From contig NZ_RCCV01000001.1 in the NCBI RefSeq assembly GCF_003664255.1, forward strand, positions 3,038,001 through 3,102,000: 64,000 bases of DNA, given 5' to 3'. Positions within the stretch are counted from its first letter, which is position 1. Every line of letters begins with the position of its first letter. Below the pieces are notes generated by a model. It was given only the letters and a program-made list of their open reading frames with translations. It was not told where the DNA came from and searched no databases. The position numbers and the translations under genes were made by a program. Shown in pieces: positions 61,389-64,000 of this stretch. This DNA comes from Micromonospora sp. M71_S20. GTDB taxonomy: Bacteria; Actinomycetota; Actinomycetes; Mycobacteriales; Micromonosporaceae.

Positions 61389-62665
61389 GCGGGAAGCGCC
61401 CCCGGCTGCTGCTGCTCTACGCCCCCGGCGCGCTGGGACCCGTCGAGATGCTGCGCCTCCTGCGGCCCGTGGTCGACCTCGTCGTCGCCGTGCCGGATGA
61501 GTTCCGCGACGACCCGGGCGTCGCCATGCTGCGCCACTTCATCGAACCGGTGATCTTCGATCCGGAGGGCGAACTGCCGGACGCCTCCGACTGCGACGGG
61601 GTGGTCTCCTTCACCGACCTGCTGGCCCGGACCGCGGCGCAGCTCACCGACCGGTACGGCCTGCCGGGGCAGTCGCCCGAGGCGGCGCTCGCGTTGACCG
61701 ACAAGGAAGTGCAACGCCGGGTGCTGGCCGAGCACGGCGTCGACACGCTGCGCACAGCGACGCTGCACCAGCCGCAGGACTGGGAGCGCGCCGTGGCACA
61801 CACCGGTCTGCCCGCGGTGCTCAAGCCGCGCACGGGCGCGGGCAGCCGTAACAGCTACCGGATCGACGACGCCGACGAGGGCGCCCGGCTGGTCGAACGG
61901 CTGCTCGGTCGCGAAGAGAGCGTCATGGTCCTGGAGGAGATGCTCATCGGCGTCGACCAGGGCCGCCACGGCGACTTCTGCTCGGTGGAGAGCGCCACCT
62001 TCGACGGCGTCACCACGCACCTGCCCGTGCTGTCGAAGTACCCCCTCGTGGAGCCGTTCCGCGAGCAGGGCCAGTTCTGGCCCAGCCACCTCGACGAGGC
62101 CACCCAGCGGAGGGCGTGCGAGGTCACCACGGCCGCGCTGCGCGCGCTCGGCTTCCGGTACGGCCTGTCGCACACCGAGCTGAAGCTGACCGCGGACGGT
62201 CCGAGGGTGATCGAGGTGAACAGCCGCCTCGGCGGGTGGATGAACGAGCTGTCCACACACTCCAAGGGGCCGGACCTGGTCGTCGCCGCGGCCCGCCTGG
62301 CACTGGGTGAGCGGCCTGACCTCGACTTCGACCTCGGCCCCGGGGTGGTGTTCCAGTTCAACCACCTCGCGCCGCCGGACGCGGTGGCCATGCTCGGCGC
62401 CGAGGGCCTCGCCGAGGTGCGCGCACTCGACGGGGTGATCGCGCACCGGGTGCTGTTCGCCCCCGGCGCCAGCATGACGCCGGGGGTGTCCACCCAGGAA
62501 CTGGACATGCTCAACGCCACCGCCCCCGACCAGGACGGGATGTACGCGCTGATCGGGGCCGTCTCGGCCCGGCTGCGGTTCGGGTTCCGCCTCGTCGACG
62601 GCAGCGAGGTGTGGCTGCCCGCCACCGAGCTGCCGACCGCCATCCCGGCCGCGAGCACGCGGTGA
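61385..62665 (+). CDS. ATP-grasp ligase
   Basis: 426 residues. Central ATP-grasp fold: VLKPRTGAGSRNSYRIDDAD, a SVMVLEEMLIG strand, FCSVESATFDG, and the metal-binding VIEVNSRLGGWMNEL. The N-terminal 110 residues are a Rossmann-like pre-domain (LLLYAPGALGPVEMLRLLRP). Family members join a carboxylate to an amine through an acyl phosphate; BacD-like and PGM1-like ligases do this in dipeptide pathways. It could attach an amino acid to the peptide without a carrier. ATGA overlap upstream and GTGA downstream. Confidence 0.85.
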   Translation: MSGKRPRLLLLYAPGALGPVEMLRLLRPVVDLVVAVPDEFRDDPGVAMLRHFIEPVIFDPEGELPDASDCDGVVSFTDLLARTAAQLTDRYGLPGQSPEAALALTDKEVQRRVLAEHGVDTLRTATLHQPQDWERAVAHTGLPAVLKPRTGAGSRNSYRIDDADEGARLVERLLGREESVMVLEEMLIGVDQGRHGDFCSVESATFDGVTTHLPVLSKYPLVEPFREQGQFWPSHLDEATQRRACEVTTAALRALGFRYGLSHTELKLTADGPRVIEVNSRLGGWMNELSTHSKGPDLVVAAARLALGERPDLDFDLGPGVVFQFNHLAPPDAVAMLGAEGLAEVRALDGVIAHRVLFAPGASMTPGVSTQELDMLNATAPDQDGMYALIGAVSARLRFGFRLVDGSEVWLPATELPTAIPAASTR

Positions 62666-63903
62666 GCCCCGTGGCGGGTGCGGAGACCCCGACCGCCGAG
62701 ACGACGCCGGAGTCGCGCTCGGCACGGCACGGCATCATCGCGATGTACGGCCTGGAGTCGTTCGGCACCGGCGCGTTCACCTCGGTGCAGATCGTGTTCT
62801 TCACCCAGGTCCTCGACCGCAGCCCCGAGCAGACCAGCACCGCGCTGTCGGCGGCGAGTCTCGTGGCGCTCGCCTTCATCCTGCCCTTCGGCAAGTTTGC
62901 GGACCGCTTCGACAGGCGGCTCCTGCTGGGCCTGATGAACGCGGCGGTGGCCCTGTTCCTGCTCGGCTACGTGCTGCCCCCGTCGGCCATCGCGTTCTTC
63001 GTCACGACCGCCCTCGTGGTGCTGCTCCAGCGGCTGATCGGCCCCATCCGCGCGGCGGTGATCGCGGAACTGTTCCCCGTCAACAGGGTCGCGCTGCGGG
63101 CGGCGACGTACGTGGCGCACAACATCGGCTTCTCGCTCGGCAGCCTCTTCGCGGCGGGCGCGCTCCTCCTCGTCGACGGCGAGGGCGTGTTCCGGACGCT
63201 GTTGCTGATCAACGTCGCCACCTTCGCCGCGTGCGTGCTCATCGTGCTGCGCCTGCCCTCGACCAGGCGGGAGCCGGTCGAGCCGGGGCAGCGTCGGGGT
63301 TGGGCCGCGTTGAAGGACCGGCCGTTCGTCGTGGCCACCGTCGCGAACACGTTCGGGTCGCTGCACGACGCCGCACTGTTCGTGGGCCTGCCGCTGTGGC
63401 TGCTGCACCGCACCAACGGCCCGGGCTGGGGCATTCCCGCGATCATCGCGCTCAACTGCGTGCTCGTCGTCGCGCTCCAGGTGCGGCTCAGCAAGGGCAC
63501 CGACACCGTGCGGGACGCGAACCGCAGGCACTGGCACGGCACCCTGGTGATGGCGATCGGGTGCGCGCTGCTGGTCTTCACCGGGGGCAGGCTGAACCCG
63601 CTGTCCTGGACACTGCTCACCGCCGCCGTCGTGCTCCTGACGATCAGCGAGATCACCCAGTCCGCGGGGGCGTGGGGGCTCTCGTTCAACCTCGCCGACG
63701 AGCGGCGCATGAGCGAGTACCAGTCCCTGTTCGGCTTCGGCCTGAACGTCCAGGAGGTCATCGGGCCCATCCTGGTCACCGCCCTCGTGCTGGCCGTGCC
63801 GCACGGGCTGGGGTGGCTGGTGCTCGCGGCCATCGTTCTCCTGCCGGTCGGGGTGGCCACCCGGCTGCTGCACCGGTGGGCTCCCGCCGAAGGAACCGCA
63901 TGA
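62662..63903 (+). CDS. MFS transporter, probable exporter of the peptide product
   Basis: 413 residues with about 10-12 helices: MYGLESFGTGAFTSVQIVFF, the MFS loop GKFADRFDRRLLLGL between helices 2 and 3, LVVLLQRLIGPIRAAVIAEL, and a polar central loop (STRREPVEPGQRRGW). Efflux of the product and self-resistance are the usual roles of such genes in clusters. GTG start overlaps the ligase stop. Confidence 0.85.
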   Translation: MSPVAGAETPTAETTPESRSARHGIIAMYGLESFGTGAFTSVQIVFFTQVLDRSPEQTSTALSAASLVALAFILPFGKFADRFDRRLLLGLMNAAVALFLLGYVLPPSAIAFFVTTALVVLLQRLIGPIRAAVIAELFPVNRVALRAATYVAHNIGFSLGSLFAAGALLLVDGEGVFRTLLLINVATFAACVLIVLRLPSTRREPVEPGQRRGWAALKDRPFVVATVANTFGSLHDAALFVGLPLWLLHRTNGPGWGIPAIIALNCVLVVALQVRLSKGTDTVRDANRRHWHGTLVMAIGCALLVFTGGRLNPLSWTLLTAAVVLLTISEITQSAGAWGLSFNLADERRMSEYQSLFGFGLNVQEVIGPILVTALVLAVPHGLGWLVLAAIVLLPVGVATRLLHRWAPAEGTA

Positions 63904-64000
63904 TCCCCGACACCGTGGCCGCCCGGTTCGCCCGGCAGGTCGCCCTCCGTCCCGACGACGAGGCCGTGGTCAGCGCCGCCGGCCGGTGGAGTTACGGCGA
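63900..64000 (+). CDS. Start of a further adenylation-domain protein (partial)
   Basis: The frame opens with an ATGA overlap with the exporter and leaves the window after 33 codons. TVAARFARQVALRPDDEAVV followed by GRWSYGE is the beginning of an NRPS A domain (xVxxRFxxQVxxxPDxxAV...TYxE). It may be the trans-loading enzyme needed by the C-PCP or IlvE-PCP proteins. Confidence 0.75.
   Translation, partial: MIPDTVAARFARQVALRPDDEAVVSAAGRWSYG

Overview
The window is high-GC DNA with GTG starts, dense ATGA/GTGA gene overlaps and actinobacterial protein families. It is most likely a filamentous actinomycete of the Micromonospora type; that placement is an inference from gene content, not a measured result. 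No rRNA, tRNA or CRISPR array was recognised.

Left part (1-9 kb): the end of an unknown gene, a cation diffusion facilitator, a CsbD stress protein with a strong terminator, a complete long-chain olefin locus on the minus strand (oleA, a fused oleBC, oleD), and two overlapping HlyC/CorC-type membrane proteins. From 9 to 13.5 kb intact genes (a secreted beta-lactamase-fold hydrolase, an orphan protein) sit among remnants: a frameshifted ccdA piece, a truncated alpha/beta hydrolase, a frameshifted unknown gene and a TOPRIM-like scrap.

Centre (13.8-41.8 kb): a secreted penicillin-acylase-family enzyme with a C-terminal F5/8-type C domain meets, tail to tail, a large membrane protein with a GH67-type ectodomain. 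Then comes a 14-kb glycan block (21.7-35.3 kb) in three transcription units: GT87, four GT2 paralogues, a flippase-like membrane protein, a methyltransferase, a polysaccharide deacetylase, a SARP-type regulator, a class III aminotransferase, an epimerase, a UbiA/DPPR-synthase-like prenyltransferase and an endonuclease/exonuclease/phosphatase-fold protein. It probably builds a polyprenyl-linked surface glycan. A carbohydrate-degradation group follows: a CBM2/beta-helix protein, a GH5-FN3-CBM2 cellulase and a ThuA-domain protein. Near-identical CebR-like operators precede both the cellulase and the GH67-type gene, suggesting one cello-oligosaccharide-responsive LacI regulator.

Boundary (41.8-44.2 kb): a gene-poor stretch with fragments of an IS5-type transposase and a VOC protein, ending in a CRP-like palindrome, a possible promoter and a short leader ORF.

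Right part (44.2-64 kb, running off the edge): a nonribosomal peptide cluster on the plus strand. Precursor genes come first (diaminobutyrate-type aminotransferase, C/O-methyltransferase, P450, AurF/CmlI-type diiron oxygenase, OTC-family carbamoyltransferase). They are followed by a strongly coupled assembly-line run: truncated MbtH-like peptide, A-PCP, type II thioesterase with Cys in place of Ser, C-A(Ser?)-PCP-E, C-PCP without an A domain, a second thioesterase, a branched-chain aminotransferase fused to a carrier protein, an ATP-grasp ligase, an MFS exporter and the start of another adenylation protein. This combination matches no cluster I can name and is the best candidate here for an undescribed system.
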